A DNA stretch of 64,000 bases, from contig JAHEBU010000003.1 of the NCBI GenBank assembly GCA_024642115.1, positions 186,001 through 250,000 on the forward strand, in the 5' to 3' direction. Made by a program: the position numbers and the translations under genes. This stretch comes from Marivivens sp. (GTDB lineage: Bacteria; Pseudomonadota; Alphaproteobacteria; Rhodobacterales; Rhodobacteraceae). The notes under the pieces are model-generated. The model worked only from the letters and a program-made list of their open reading frames with translations. It was not told the DNA's origin and did no database searches. Shown piece after piece: positions 55,816 through 64,000 of the stretch. Each line of letters starts with the position of its first letter. Within the stretch, counting starts at the first letter, position 1.

Positions 55816-56289
55816 ATGACCGACACGCCGCGACTGATTGTTCCTGACGACCCTGCCCTGCCCGCGGTTCTGAACCTGATCCGGGCCGAATTCGCTTATA
55901 TGGACGAGGTGATTGATCCGCCTTCGTCGGTCCACCGGCTGACGCTGGCCGATCTGGCCGCCGCTGACGAAGTCTGGGTGATGGGCGAGCCGCCTGTTGC
56001 CTGTGCTGTGTTTACCGTGCAGACCGACAAACTTTATCTGGGCAAGATCGCCGTTCTGTCGATGGCCCGCAGGCTGGGTCATGCCCGCGCCCTGATCGAC
56101 CATGCGGGACGCCGCGCCCGGTCTCTGGGCCTGAACTGGCTGGAATTGCAGACCCGGGTCGAGCTTGTGGCCAACCAGCGAGCCTTTGAATCACTGGGTT
56201 TTGTCGAAGTCACCCGAACCGCCCATCCCGGATATTCCCGCCCAACCTCGATCACGTATCGCAAACCCGCGCCGCGGAGCGGGGTATGA
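55816..56289 (+). CDS. GNAT family acetyltransferase
   Basis: A 157-residue acetyltransferase with KLYLGKIAVLSMARRLGHARALIDHAGRRARSLG (acetyl-CoA binding) and a C-terminal LELQTRVELVANQRAFESLGFVEVTRTAHPG. The target is unknown. It is the first gene of a lrgAB-type operon, overlapping the next gene by ATGA. Its start at 55816 gives a standard length. Confidence 0.82.
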   Translation: MTDTPRLIVPDDPALPAVLNLIRAEFAYMDEVIDPPSSVHRLTLADLAAADEVWVMGEPPVACAVFTVQTDKLYLGKIAVLSMARRLGHARALIDHAGRRARSLGLNWLELQTRVELVANQRAFESLGFVEVTRTAHPGYSRPTSITYRKPAPRSGV

Positions 56290-56639
56290 TTCGGGCCATT
56301 GCCATCCTGTTGGCTTTTCAACTGGGTGGGACGGTTCTGGCCAAGGCGCTGTCGTTGCCTCTGCCTGGACCGGTGATCGGCATGGCCGGTCTGTTCGTGG
56401 CTCTGGTCCTGTTTTCAAGACTGGCCGAGGCCATTGCGCCCACGGCCAAGGGGTTGCTTGCCCATTTGTCGTTGCTGTTCGTTCCCGCAGGTGTCGGCGT
56501 TGTGGGCCATCTGGACAAGCTGGGGCAGGATGGGCTGGGTCTGGCCCTCGCCATTCTGGGCTCTACCGTTCTGGCTATCGCGGCCGGCGTGCTGGCTTTT
56601 GTCGGGGTCGCCCGGCTGACCGGGTCCGCTGATGACTGA
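56286..56639 (+). CDS. LrgA/CidA family membrane protein
   Basis: A 117-residue protein with four hydrophobic helices and the LrgA pattern AIAILLAFQLGGTVLAKALSLPLPGPVIGMAGLFVAL and LSLLFVPAGVGVVGHLDKLG. LrgA/CidA proteins are holin-like and affect murein hydrolase export or small-molecule movement. It is co-translated with the LrgB gene (8-bp overlap). Confidence 0.88.
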   Translation: MIRAIAILLAFQLGGTVLAKALSLPLPGPVIGMAGLFVALVLFSRLAEAIAPTAKGLLAHLSLLFVPAGVGVVGHLDKLGQDGLGLALAILGSTVLAIAAGVLAFVGVARLTGSADD

Positions 56640-57360
56640 CGTGGTGTCGATCTGGACCTATCTTGCCGCCGATCCGCTGGTCTGGCTGACCTTGACTTTG
56701 GTCGCCTACATTCTGGGCGACATGGCGTTTCAGGCCTCTGGCCGGAGGCCGCTGGTCAATCCGGTCTTATTGGCTGTCGCCATTCTGGCAGTCATCCTGC
56801 GCCTGACCGGCACCCCCTATGCCACCTATTTCGAAGGGGCGCAGTTCGTCCATTTCATGCTGGGCCCGGCCACAGTCGCACTTGCCGTGCCGTTGCACGC
56901 CAATCTGGGCCGAATGAAGGGGGCAGCCTTGCCGATGGTTGCCGCCTTGGTCGCCGGGTCAGTAACCGCGATGGCGAGTGCCGTGGCGATCGGGTCGCTG
57001 CTGGGCGTCAAGGGGCCTGTTCTGCTGTCACTGGCCCCCAAATCCGTTACCGCCCCGGTCGCCATCGGCGTGTCCGAGGCGATCGGCGGGTTGCCCACCC
57101 TGACCGCCGTTTTGGTCATCCTGACCGGGATCACCGGGGCCATTGTCGCCACCCCTCTGCTCAATCTGTTGCGCATCCGCGACTGGCGCGCGCGCGGGTT
57201 CGCTGTGGGTGTGGCCGCCCACGGGATCGGCACGGCCCGCGCGTTTCAGGTCAATGATACCGCCGGGGCCTTTGCGGGCGTTGGGATGGGACTCAATGCG
57301 CTGCTGACGGCTCTGGTTGCCCCACTGCTTGCCCCTTGGCTGGTGTCCTTGTTCGGCTGA
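56632..57360 (+). CDS. LrgB family membrane protein
   Basis: A 242-residue inner-membrane protein with about seven helices; YFEGAQFVHFMLGPATVALAVPLHANL, LLSLAPKSVTAPVAIGVSEAIGGLP and RGFAVGVAAHGIGTARAFQVNDTAGAFAGVGMGLNALLTAL are the LrgB hallmarks. It pairs with LrgA. cobO starts 58 bp downstream on the same strand. Confidence 0.9.
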   Translation: MTDVVSIWTYLAADPLVWLTLTLVAYILGDMAFQASGRRPLVNPVLLAVAILAVILRLTGTPYATYFEGAQFVHFMLGPATVALAVPLHANLGRMKGAALPMVAALVAGSVTAMASAVAIGSLLGVKGPVLLSLAPKSVTAPVAIGVSEAIGGLPTLTAVLVILTGITGAIVATPLLNLLRIRDWRARGFAVGVAAHGIGTARAFQVNDTAGAFAGVGMGLNALLTALVAPLLAPWLVSLFG

Positions 57361-57418
57361 CCCCTTGCGTATGGCCTGTCCCTGTCCCAAGGTTCGGGGC
57401 CATTACCGGAGCACAGAT

Positions 57419-58036
57419 ATGACCCAAGACCCCGCCGATCTGGATCGCCACGCCGTCAAGATGGCCAAGAAGAAAGCGGCCCGTGACAAGATCATGGCGA
57501 CCAAGACTGACCAGAAGGGTCTGGTCATCGTCCATACGGGCAAGGGCAAAGGCAAATCCTCGGCTGCGTTCGGTATGATCTTTCGATGCATCGCCCACGG
57601 GATGCCCTGCGCCGTCGTCCAGTTCATCAAGGGGGGCATGAGCACGGGCGAGCGTGATCTGATCCTGTCCCGCTTTACCGATATCTGCCAGTTTCACACG
57701 ATGGGTGAAGGGTTTACCTGGGAAACCCAGGACAAGGCCCGCGATACCGAGATGGCCCAGGCCGCATGGGCCAAGGCCAGGGAACTGATCCGCGATCCGG
57801 TCAACCGCATGGTTCTGCTGGACGAAATCAACATCGCTATCCGCTATGACTATGTGTCCGTGGCGGAGGTGGTGCAGTTTCTGCGCGACGAAAAACCCCC
57901 CATGACCCACGTTGTCCTGACCGGCCGCAATGCCCACGAAGACCTCATAGAATTGGCCGACCTGGTGACCGAGATGGAGCTGGTCAAACATCCGTTCCGA
58001 TCCGGGATCAAGGCTCAGATCGGCGTAGAATATTAA
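57419..58036 (+). CDS. cobO: Cob(I)yrinic acid a,c-diamide adenosyltransferase
   Basis: CobO (205 residues) transfers the adenosyl group from ATP to cob(I)yrinic acid diamide. The P-loop HTGKGKGKSSAAFG (residues 39-52), AVVQFIKGGMSTGERDLI, LLDEINIAIRYDYV and VVLTGRNAHEDLIELADLVTEM are family hallmarks. The start at 57419 matches the family. It follows LrgB on the same strand and may be cotranscribed with it by chance; its pathway partners are the cob genes. Confidence 0.95.
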   Translation: MTQDPADLDRHAVKMAKKKAARDKIMATKTDQKGLVIVHTGKGKGKSSAAFGMIFRCIAHGMPCAVVQFIKGGMSTGERDLILSRFTDICQFHTMGEGFTWETQDKARDTEMAQAAWAKARELIRDPVNRMVLLDEINIAIRYDYVSVAEVVQFLRDEKPPMTHVVLTGRNAHEDLIELADLVTEMELVKHPFRSGIKAQIGVEY

Positions 58037-58045
58037 GGCCAGAGA

Positions 58046-58090
58046 CCGAAATCTGCGCAGATTTCGGGACGGAAAATGTGCATTTTCCGT
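58046..58090. terminator. Two adjacent 22-bp palindromes between convergent genes
   Basis: CCGAAATCTGC-GCAGATTTCGG (58046-58067) and ACGGAAAATG-TG-CATTTTCCGT (58069-58090) are perfect palindromes separated by one base. They lie between cobO and the convergent TPP-enzyme gene and may serve as a bidirectional terminator or a REP-type repeat. Confidence 0.7.
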
Positions 58091-58096
58091 GCGCCA

Positions 58097-59764
58097 TCAC
58101 CGAGCAAGCGCTGTCGCCCTTGCCGCGCTCAACGTCTGCCCGGTCGACAACGCTTCGGGGTCTAGGATGAGGTCGAGAACGGCCAGTTTGCCGGACGCCT
58201 GCGCCCGGGCGAATGCCGCAGGAAAATCCATCCCATCCGTCACCTTTTCCCCGTACCCGCCATAGGCTTTGGCCAGTGCAGCGAAGTCTGGATTGGCCAG
58301 CATCGTGCCGCTGACCCGCCCCGGATAGTGCCGTTCCTGATGCATCCGGATCGTACCGTAGCGCCCGTTGTTCATCACCAAGACGATCGGTTTGGCCCCG
58401 TGCTGGATCGCCGTGGACATCTCGTTCAGGGTCATCTGGAAACAGCCATCCCCTGCCAGACAGACCACGGTGCGGTCCGGATATTCCAGGCTGGCCGACA
58501 CCGCCGCCGGAAAGCCATAGCCCATCGAGCCGGAGGTGGGGGCGAGTTGTGTTCTATGCTGCTTGTAGACGAAATAACGGTGCAGCCACGCGGCATAGTT
58601 ACCCGCCCCGTTGGTGAGGATCGCATCGTCGGGCAGGTTTTCGGACAGCCATGTGACGACCTGTTCCTGCTTGACCGCGCCGGGGCTTTCATGTGGCGCG
58701 ATCCAAGCCTCGTAATCCGCCCGCGCCGCAGCCCCCCAGCTGCGGAAGTCCGGCCAGGGATCATCGCTGGCGATACAGCGCAACAGGCCCGCGATGGCTA
58801 CGGGTGCAGGTGCGGTGATCCCGACGTCGGCCCCGTAGACGCGCCCGATCTCGTCGGCGTCGGTGTGGCAATGCAGGATCACCTTGCCTGGGGCGGCCGG
58901 ATCAACCAGCGTGTAGCCGCCGGTTTCGATGTCACCAAAGCGGGTCCCCAGCAGGAGCAGACAATCGGCATCACGCAGCCGCTGGGCCAGTCGCGGATTG
59001 ACCCCGACATTCAGGTCGCCCACATAAAGGGGGTGACGGTTGTCCATGTAATCTTGCCGCCGGAACCCGGCCGCGACGGGGATTCCCGTCTTTTCGGCGA
59101 ATTGGACAAGATCTGCGGCGGCGGCGGCGCTCCACTGTGAGCCGCCCACGACGATCAGCGGTTTGCGCGCGGAAATGAGGTAATCTGTCATGATCGAAAA
59201 CGACGCCCAGTCCCCGCTGGGAAAGCTATACATTTCACCGGTCGCATCCGGCACATCGGACACCGCGCTGAGCATGTTTTCGGGCAGGGCCAGCACCACC
59301 GGCCCCGGTCGGCCTGACAGGGCGACACGGAACGCCCGGGCGATGTATTCGGGCAGGCGGTCGGTCTGGTCCACCTCGGCCACCCATTTGGCCAGACCGC
59401 CGAACATCTGTTTGTAGTCCACCTCTTGAAACGCCTCGCGGTCGCGGTGGGCGGTGTCGATCTGGCCCACGAACAGGATCATCGGCGTGCTGTCCTGCCG
59501 GGCGATGTGGATCCCCGCGCTGGCATTGGTGGCCCCCGGCCCGCGCGTGACGAAACAGATGCCGGGCCGGCCTGTCATCTTGCCATAGGCCTCGGCCATC
59601 ATGGCCGCCCCACCTTCCTGACGACAGACGACGTTCTGGATACCCGACTCGTACAGACCATCCAGCGCGGCCAGAAAACTTTCCCCCGGAACCGAAAAGA
59701 CCCGCCGCACGCGGTACTTTGCCAGATGATCAGCCAGAATCTTGCCGCCGTGCCGCATGGTCAC
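58097..59764 (-). CDS. Thiamine-pyrophosphate-dependent enzyme, acetolactate-synthase-like
   Basis: A 555-residue TPP enzyme. The activating Glu is in VVCRQEGGAAMMAEAYG and the TPP-Mg site is CLAGDGCFQMTLNEMSTAIQHGAKPIVLVMNN, both intact. The central domain LIVVGGSQWSAAAAADLVQFAEKTGIPV is of the AHAS type. Genes of this class are often called acetolactate synthase large subunit or sulfoacetaldehyde/oxalyl-like enzymes; substrate specificity cannot be assigned. It has no small-subunit gene next to it. Confidence 0.8.
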   Translation of the reverse strand: MTMRHGGKILADHLAKYRVRRVFSVPGESFLAALDGLYESGIQNVVCRQEGGAAMMAEAYGKMTGRPGICFVTRGPGATNASAGIHIARQDSTPMILFVGQIDTAHRDREAFQEVDYKQMFGGLAKWVAEVDQTDRLPEYIARAFRVALSGRPGPVVLALPENMLSAVSDVPDATGEMYSFPSGDWASFSIMTDYLISARKPLIVVGGSQWSAAAAADLVQFAEKTGIPVAAGFRRQDYMDNRHPLYVGDLNVGVNPRLAQRLRDADCLLLLGTRFGDIETGGYTLVDPAAPGKVILHCHTDADEIGRVYGADVGITAPAPVAIAGLLRCIASDDPWPDFRSWGAAARADYEAWIAPHESPGAVKQEQVVTWLSENLPDDAILTNGAGNYAAWLHRYFVYKQHRTQLAPTSGSMGYGFPAAVSASLEYPDRTVVCLAGDGCFQMTLNEMSTAIQHGAKPIVLVMNNGRYGTIRMHQERHYPGRVSGTMLANPDFAALAKAYGGYGEKVTDGMDFPAAFARAQASGKLAVLDLILDPEALSTGQTLSAARATALAR

Positions 59765-59872
59765 CCCCGCCCTTGTATCCAGCCACCTTGGGACAGGGCG
59801 CGGGCAGAGACAAGCCGTTGCCCTTTGCCGCGCGGGCCTTAGTTTTGCCCCAACGAAACGAAAGGGGTCGGC

Positions 59873-60403
59873 ATGACCACACTGTTAGGAATCTGTGGCG
59901 CGCTGCGCGTCGAAAGCACGAACCGCAAGCTGATGCGCGAGGCGGCGCGGTTGTTCGCTCCGGATAAGTTTGTAGAGGCTGATCTGCGCCTGCCCCTGTT
60001 CGATGAGGATATTCAGAACACCCTAGGCATTCCGGCCGACGTGCAAAAGCTGGCCGATCAGATTGCCGCCGCCGATGCGATCGTCATTTCAACGCCGGAA
60101 TACAACAAGGCGCTACCTGGTGTGCTCAAGAACGCGCTGGACTGGGTGAGCCGGACCAAGGGCGGCCCGTGGCGGGACAAGCCCGTCGCCATCATTTCTG
60201 CCGCCGATGGACGTGCCGGGGGAGAGAGGTCGCAGTTTTCGCTGCGCCTGTGCCTCAACCCATTCCGCGCCCGAGTCCTGCCCGGACCCGAGGTGATGGT
60301 GGCAGACAGCCGCAATGCCTTTGACGAGGACGGGCGGCTCAAGTCCGAATTCACCGTCAAGCTGTTGACCGACCTGATGGACGACCTGCGCAAGGCGATC
60401 TAG
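59873..60403 (+). CDS. NAD(P)H-dependent FMN reductase
   Basis: A 176-residue flavodoxin-like reductase with LLGICGALRVESTNRKLMREAA (FMN phosphate binding, near residues 3-24) and STPEYNKALPGVLKNALDWVSR. It reduces quinones, azo dyes or flavin; the substrate is unknown. It converges on the VOC gene with a 4-bp overlap. Confidence 0.88.
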   Translation: MTTLLGICGALRVESTNRKLMREAARLFAPDKFVEADLRLPLFDEDIQNTLGIPADVQKLADQIAAADAIVISTPEYNKALPGVLKNALDWVSRTKGGPWRDKPVAIISAADGRAGGERSQFSLRLCLNPFRARVLPGPEVMVADSRNAFDEDGRLKSEFTVKLLTDLMDDLRKAI

Positions 60404-60795
60404 GCGGGGTTTGACACCTCGATCAGGTTGCCGTCGGGGTCGCGGATATAGAGCGACAGGATCGGCCCTGCGGCCCCGGTGCGAGCCACAGGCCCCTGTT
60501 CGACCGCGATCCCGAGGCGCATGAAATGCCCCTGCCAGTCGGACAGCCGGTCGGGCGACAAGAAACACAGGTCTGCTGATCCGGGCAGCGGATTCGCCGC
60601 CTTGGGGTCGAACTCGGCCCCACGGACATGCAGGTTGATCTTTTGCCCCCCGAACAACAGCGCCGTCCGCGTGCTGCCATCCGCCGCCTCAAAGGTTTGC
60701 GCTGTCATCCCCAGAACCTGAGTGTAGAATTCCGTCGTGGCGTGCAGGTCTGCCACGGTCAGCACCAGATGGTCGAGCGATTGGATTTTGGGCAA
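60400..60795 (-). CDS. VOC superfamily (glyoxalase/dioxygenase-like) protein
   Basis: A 131-residue VOC protein with a single bleomycin-resistance or glyoxalase-type fold: LDHLVLTVADLHATTEFYTQVLGM at the start and SLYIRDPDGNLIEVSNP at the end. Metal ligands are His in DHLV and Glu in IEVSN. The substrate is unknown. It ends against the FMN-reductase gene and is divergent from the dehydratase, 36 bp away. Confidence 0.85.
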   Translation of the reverse strand: MPKIQSLDHLVLTVADLHATTEFYTQVLGMTAQTFEAADGSTRTALLFGGQKINLHVRGAEFDPKAANPLPGSADLCFLSPDRLSDWQGHFMRLGIAVEQGPVARTGAAGPILSLYIRDPDGNLIEVSNPA

Positions 60796-60831
60796 TTTGC
60801 CTTCCTTTCGGGGCCTGATACAGAGCGGAGC

Positions 60832-61635
60832 ATGTCAGATACTTCTCCCACGACGCAAACCCTGACCGACATTCTGGACCCCGCCCGGGCGAGGGCGATG
60901 GAGGTCACGTTGGGGTCGTCTGCGCGAATCGCGTCGGGCGACCCGCTGCCGCCGTTCTTTCATCATCTGTATTTCTGGGACCCGGTCGTGTCCGACGATC
61001 TGGGCCGTGACGGGCATCCGCGCACCGGTGCGTTCCTGCCTGATCTGGGTTTGCCCCGCCGGATGTGGGCTGCCGGTCGGTTGCAGTTTCATCGTCCGTT
61101 GATCGCAGGCACCGTCGCCGACAAGATTTCCACAGTGGAAAGTGTCACCCGCAAGGATGGCCGGACCGGCCCGCTGGCCTTTGTCAAAGTGCGCCATGAC
61201 ATTCGTCAGCGGCAGGGGATCGCCCTGACCGAGTGGCAGGAACTGGTCTATCGCGCTGATCCCGGCCCCGATGCCAAACCCGCCGAAGTGCCTCGCGCCC
61301 GAACGGATGAATCCTTTGCCATGTCGATGCGGTTTTCTAGCACCGATCTGTTCCGCTATTCGGCCCTGACGTTTAACGGCCACCGTATTCATTACGACAA
61401 AGGCTATGCCCGCCGGGTCGAAGGATACGAGAATATCGTCGTTCATGGGCCACTGCTGGCGCAGGTTCTGATGTTGCTGGCTACCCAGCAGATGGGCCGC
61501 CCCCTGGCCACGTTTTCCTATCGCGCCACGGCCCCATTGCTGGCGGGCGAAGAGGCCGATTTCTGCTGGGCCGATGGTGCCGCCTGGGTCCGTGGACCGG
61601 ATGGCCGCCAGTGCCTGACGGCAGAAGCGACCTAA
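60832..61635 (+). CDS. MaoC/HTD2-like acyl dehydratase
   Basis: A 267-residue hot-dog-fold dehydratase or hydratase of the FAS1/HTD2 type. The N-terminal half has PLPPFFHHLYFWDPV and TVESVTRKDGRTGPLAFVKVRHDIRQRQG; the catalytic-looking MRFSSTDLFRYSALTFNGHRIHYDKGYARRVEGYENIVVHGPLLAQVL is in the second half. Relatives hydrate mesaconyl-C4-CoA or other 2-enoyl-CoAs, so a link to the Mcd pathway is possible but not shown. It is divergent from the VOC gene. Confidence 0.75.
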   Translation: MSDTSPTTQTLTDILDPARARAMEVTLGSSARIASGDPLPPFFHHLYFWDPVVSDDLGRDGHPRTGAFLPDLGLPRRMWAAGRLQFHRPLIAGTVADKISTVESVTRKDGRTGPLAFVKVRHDIRQRQGIALTEWQELVYRADPGPDAKPAEVPRARTDESFAMSMRFSSTDLFRYSALTFNGHRIHYDKGYARRVEGYENIVVHGPLLAQVLMLLATQQMGRPLATFSYRATAPLLAGEEADFCWADGAAWVRGPDGRQCLTAEAT

Positions 61636-62672
61636 AGGCTTGCCTCCGGCCGAAAGCTGGCCGGGATATGGTCTGTGCCGGACAGGATCAGGTCGGCCAT
61701 GAGTGCGGCGACGAGAGGGGCCATGCCAAACCCGATCTTGAACCCGCCGTTGGCGATGAACTGCCCCGGTTTGGTCGGGTGGTGTCCCAGCATCGGCGCA
61801 CGGCTGCGGGTGCGTGGCCGGACCCCCGCCCACCGTTCGACAATCGGGGCGTTTTGCAAAATGGGAAAGGCCGCGAGAGCTGTGTGGTAGATCGTGTCGA
61901 GGTGGTGGTCGGTCGTCGTCGCATCGGTCCAGTCTCGCTCGGTGGTCGATCCGATGGCCGTGGTTCCGTCCTGATGAGGGATGATATGGACAGCGTTGGC
62001 AAACAGTTGCGGTTGATTGCGTGCATCAAATTGCAACAAGATTGCTTGCCCCTTTTCGCCTGATCCGACGTTTTTGGATATGTCTGTCGACAGATCTGTC
62101 AATCCGGCATACCCGGTAGCCCAGACGACTGCACCCTGATCGGGGCCGTCGCCGACCACCTCTGCGCCGCATGCCGCAAGGGCCGCGGCCAATGACCGGA
62201 CAGCTTTCCGGGGATGGATGCGCGCGCTCAGTGTGTCGTGGACCAACCACCCCGACGGGGTGTGCGGCGCCCATTGGGGATGGTCGGATGCGGGGACTAC
62301 GGCCCACACCTCCTGCCCCTGCCAAAGTGTCTTGGCCTGCACCGCCCGGTCCCGCGCCAGCGCCACTGTTGCCGCGTCGGCCAACGGTTGAAGCCGTCCC
62401 GTGCGCCCATATCCGGTGGACTGGCCCGAGGCGGCTTCGACCCCCGCCCAAAACGCCGGGGCCATTTGCAGACTGTCGAACTGCGCCTGTTTCTTGGCGT
62501 TCCACTGGTCGGGCACATGGGGGGCCAGTGCGCCGACGATGCCACCGCTCGCCCCGGCGCCGACCCCGTATGGGTCGATCACCTGCACACGCGCCCCGCG
62601 CTGCACGCAAGTCCACGCAATGGCCAGCCCAAACACCCCGGCTCCGCGCACCGTCACGTCTGCCGTTGCCAT
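61632..62672 (-). CDS. FAD-dependent oxidoreductase, probably MnmC-type partner of mnmD
   Basis: A 346-residue DAO-family protein with the FAD-binding TVRGAGVFGLAIAWTCVQRGARVQVID at the start, a central VHDTLSARIHPRKAVRSLAAAL, and C-terminal ANGGFKIGFGMAPLVAALMADLI. It is divergent from mnmD, and MnmC of enterobacteria fuses these two activities. So it may act on the tRNA carboxymethylaminomethyl intermediate. It overlaps the dehydratase gene by 4 bp at its end. Glycine or amino acid oxidase is the alternative. Confidence 0.75.
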   Translation of the reverse strand: MATADVTVRGAGVFGLAIAWTCVQRGARVQVIDPYGVGAGASGGIVGALAPHVPDQWNAKKQAQFDSLQMAPAFWAGVEAASGQSTGYGRTGRLQPLADAATVALARDRAVQAKTLWQGQEVWAVVPASDHPQWAPHTPSGWLVHDTLSARIHPRKAVRSLAAALAACGAEVVGDGPDQGAVVWATGYAGLTDLSTDISKNVGSGEKGQAILLQFDARNQPQLFANAVHIIPHQDGTTAIGSTTERDWTDATTTDHHLDTIYHTALAAFPILQNAPIVERWAGVRPRTRSRAPMLGHHPTKPGQFIANGGFKIGFGMAPLVAALMADLILSGTDHIPASFRPEASL

Positions 62673-62720
62673 TTCCCACCCCGCAGCCCAAAGTCTGCCG
62701 GCACCCTAAGGTAGCCGGAC

Positions 62721-63395
62721 ATGAACGACCAGAAGGCGAAACTGGATTGGCGCGACGGGATCATCCCGGTGTCCCAACAATTTGACGATCCCTACTTTTC
62801 GCTCGCCGGTGGATTGGACGAGACGGCCCATGTGTTTCTGGCGGGGAACGATCTGCCCTCCCGTTTCGGCGGCGCGTTCCGGATTGCCGAGACCGGATTC
62901 GGGACCGGCCTGAACTTTCTGGCGGCCTGGCGGTCGTTCGAGGCGGCAGGCCGGCCCGGCACCCTGCATTTCACCTCGTTCGAGGGGTTTCCGATGTCAG
63001 CCCGAGAGATGGGTCAGGCGCTGTCGGCCTTTCCCGACCTTGCCCCCTGGGCCGACCAACTGGTCAGGGCTGTGGCGCAGAGGCTGGGGCGGCATGATTT
63101 TGGCCCGGTCACGTTGGAGGTCATCCTGGGCGATGTCCGCCAGACCTTGCCTGCGTGGGACGGCCGTGCCGATGCGTGGTTTCTGGACGGCTTTTCGCCC
63201 GCCAAGAACCCCGAAATGTGGGGGGCCGGCCTGATGGCCGCGGTCGCCCGGCACACCGCCCCCGGCGGTACGGCGGCCACCTATACCGCGGCGGGCCATG
63301 TGCGCCGGGCATTGGCGAACGCGGGCTTTGACGTTGTCCGCGCACCGGGATACGGGACCAAGCGTCACATGACCCGCGCAAGGATGCCCGCCTAG
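62721..63395 (+). CDS. mnmD: tRNA 5-methylaminomethyl-2-thiouridine methyltransferase MnmD
   Basis: A 224-residue SAM-dependent methyltransferase matching the N-terminal domain of MnmC: WRDGIIPVSQQFDDPYFSLAGGLDE, FRIAETGFGTGLNFLAAWR and the DPVTL... replacement WFLDGFSPAKNPEMWG near residues 153-168. It methylates the wobble U34 in certain tRNAs. It is divergent from the FAD gene by 48 bp and followed directly by the DMT transporter start. Confidence 0.88.
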   Translation: MNDQKAKLDWRDGIIPVSQQFDDPYFSLAGGLDETAHVFLAGNDLPSRFGGAFRIAETGFGTGLNFLAAWRSFEAAGRPGTLHFTSFEGFPMSAREMGQALSAFPDLAPWADQLVRAVAQRLGRHDFGPVTLEVILGDVRQTLPAWDGRADAWFLDGFSPAKNPEMWGAGLMAAVARHTAPGGTAATYTAAGHVRRALANAGFDVVRAPGYGTKRHMTRARMPA

Positions 63396-64000
63396 ATGCA
63401 GTCGAACACCCGCCTTGGCATCTGGCTGATGATCGCCACGACCTTTGTCTTTGCCGTTCAGGACGGGCTTTCCCGGCATCTGGCGGGCGAATACAACGTG
63501 ATGATGGTGGTGATGATCCGCTACTGGTTCTTTGCGGCCTTTGTCATCACCGTGGCTGCCCGCAAGGAGGGGTCGGTCAGCCGCGCCGCCGCGACGACCC
63601 AGCCGATCCTTCAGATCGTGCGGGGTCTGCTGCTGGCAGGTGAGATTTGCGTGCTGGTGGTGGGGTTTGTCAAACTGGGACTGGTCGAAAGCCACGCCAT
63701 TTTCGCCTGTTATCCGCTGCTGATCGCTGCGCTGTCGGGGCCAATCCTAGGTGAAACGGTCGGATGGCGCAGGGTGGCTGCGATTGCGGTGGGGTTTGTC
63801 GGCGTCCTGATTATTCTGGAACCCGGAGTCACGGTGTTTTCCCCCTATTCCGTGATCCCGTTCGTTTCAGCCGCCATGTTCGCTCTTTATGGACTGCTGA
63901 CCCGTTTCGCGGCCCGAAAGGATACGGCAGCGACCTCTTTTTTCTGGACTGGGGTCGTTGGCGCCGTGGCAACAACGACGGCAGGGGTGTGGTTCTGGGA
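63396..64000 (+). CDS. DMT superfamily (EamA) transporter, N-terminal part
   Basis: The visible 201 residues have about six hydrophobic helices and the EamA signature RYWFFAAFVITVAARK, FACYPLLIAALSGPILGETVGWRRVAAIAVGFVGVLIIL. The gene runs off the right edge. It begins one base after the mnmD stop. Substrate unknown. Confidence 0.85.
   Translation, partial: MQSNTRLGIWLMIATTFVFAVQDGLSRHLAGEYNVMMVVMIRYWFFAAFVITVAARKEGSVSRAAATTQPILQIVRGLLLAGEICVLVVGFVKLGLVESHAIFACYPLLIAALSGPILGETVGWRRVAAIAVGFVGVLIILEPGVTVFSPYSVIPFVSAAMFALYGLLTRFAARKDTAATSFFWTGVVGAVATTTAGVWFW

Overview
The window is chromosomal DNA of a high-GC alphaproteobacterium, most likely a Rhodobacteraceae (Roseobacter-type) species. Supporting signs are the divergent chvI/pckA pair, the era-rnc-lepB-acpS-pdxJ-rsh-rpoZ-folK neighbourhood, a methylsuccinyl-CoA dehydrogenase of the ethylmalonyl-CoA pathway, an aerobic-type cobalamin gene set with CobW/CobN, and dispersed palindromic repeats of a style I remember from that family. 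No rRNA, tRNA, CRISPR array, prophage or complete insertion sequence was recognised.

Layout. 1-8.9 kb: end of the chvI response regulator, pckA, two tandem secreted DUF3859-like proteins bracketed by matching 26-bp palindromes, a TauE/SafE permease, mcd, a META-domain lipoprotein, an MFS transporter and an SDR. 8.9-21.3 kb: a mostly minus-strand housekeeping run: recO, chaC-like, DUF1491, era, rnc, two lepB (one fused to DUF805), acpS, pdxJ, DUF2062, rsh, rpoZ, folK; then an NYN protein on the plus strand. 21.3-31 kb: PhyH dioxygenase, a sulfotransferase-like protein, ispH, small membrane/lipoproteins, a methyltransferase, rnhA, a CHAP lipoprotein, fmt with three tandem def-type genes, and a PatB-like lyase.

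Cobalamin genes form three groups. A minus-strand operon (31.05-37.77 kb) carries a small membrane protein, CbiX, CobH, CobL, CobI, a CbiG-CobJ fusion and CobM. A plus-strand group (39.65-41.9 kb) has a DUF1636 protein, CobC and CobD. A third group (48.18-58.04 kb) has a clear cobalamin riboswitch ahead of cbtB-cbtA (predicted cobalt uptake), a second DUF1636 gene, cobW with a long His/Asp tract, cobN and cobO. Between groups lie a GST, an atypical receiver protein, a lytic transglycosylase, an unrecognised Gly/Ala-rich protein (43.4-44.45 kb) and smc. The last 6 kb holds a TPP-dependent enzyme, a flavin reductase, a VOC protein, a MaoC/HTD2-like dehydratase, a divergent FAD oxidoreductase/mnmD pair and the start of a DMT transporter.

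The most unusual structure is a 247-bp element at 55378-55624, in which two inverted copies of a dispersed repeat flank a core able to form strong hairpins. A shorter repeat related to these is read in frame inside cobN, at the end of an AT-rich patch. Gene starts were chosen from start codons, ribosome-binding sites, operon overlaps and remembered family N-termini; no database search was run.
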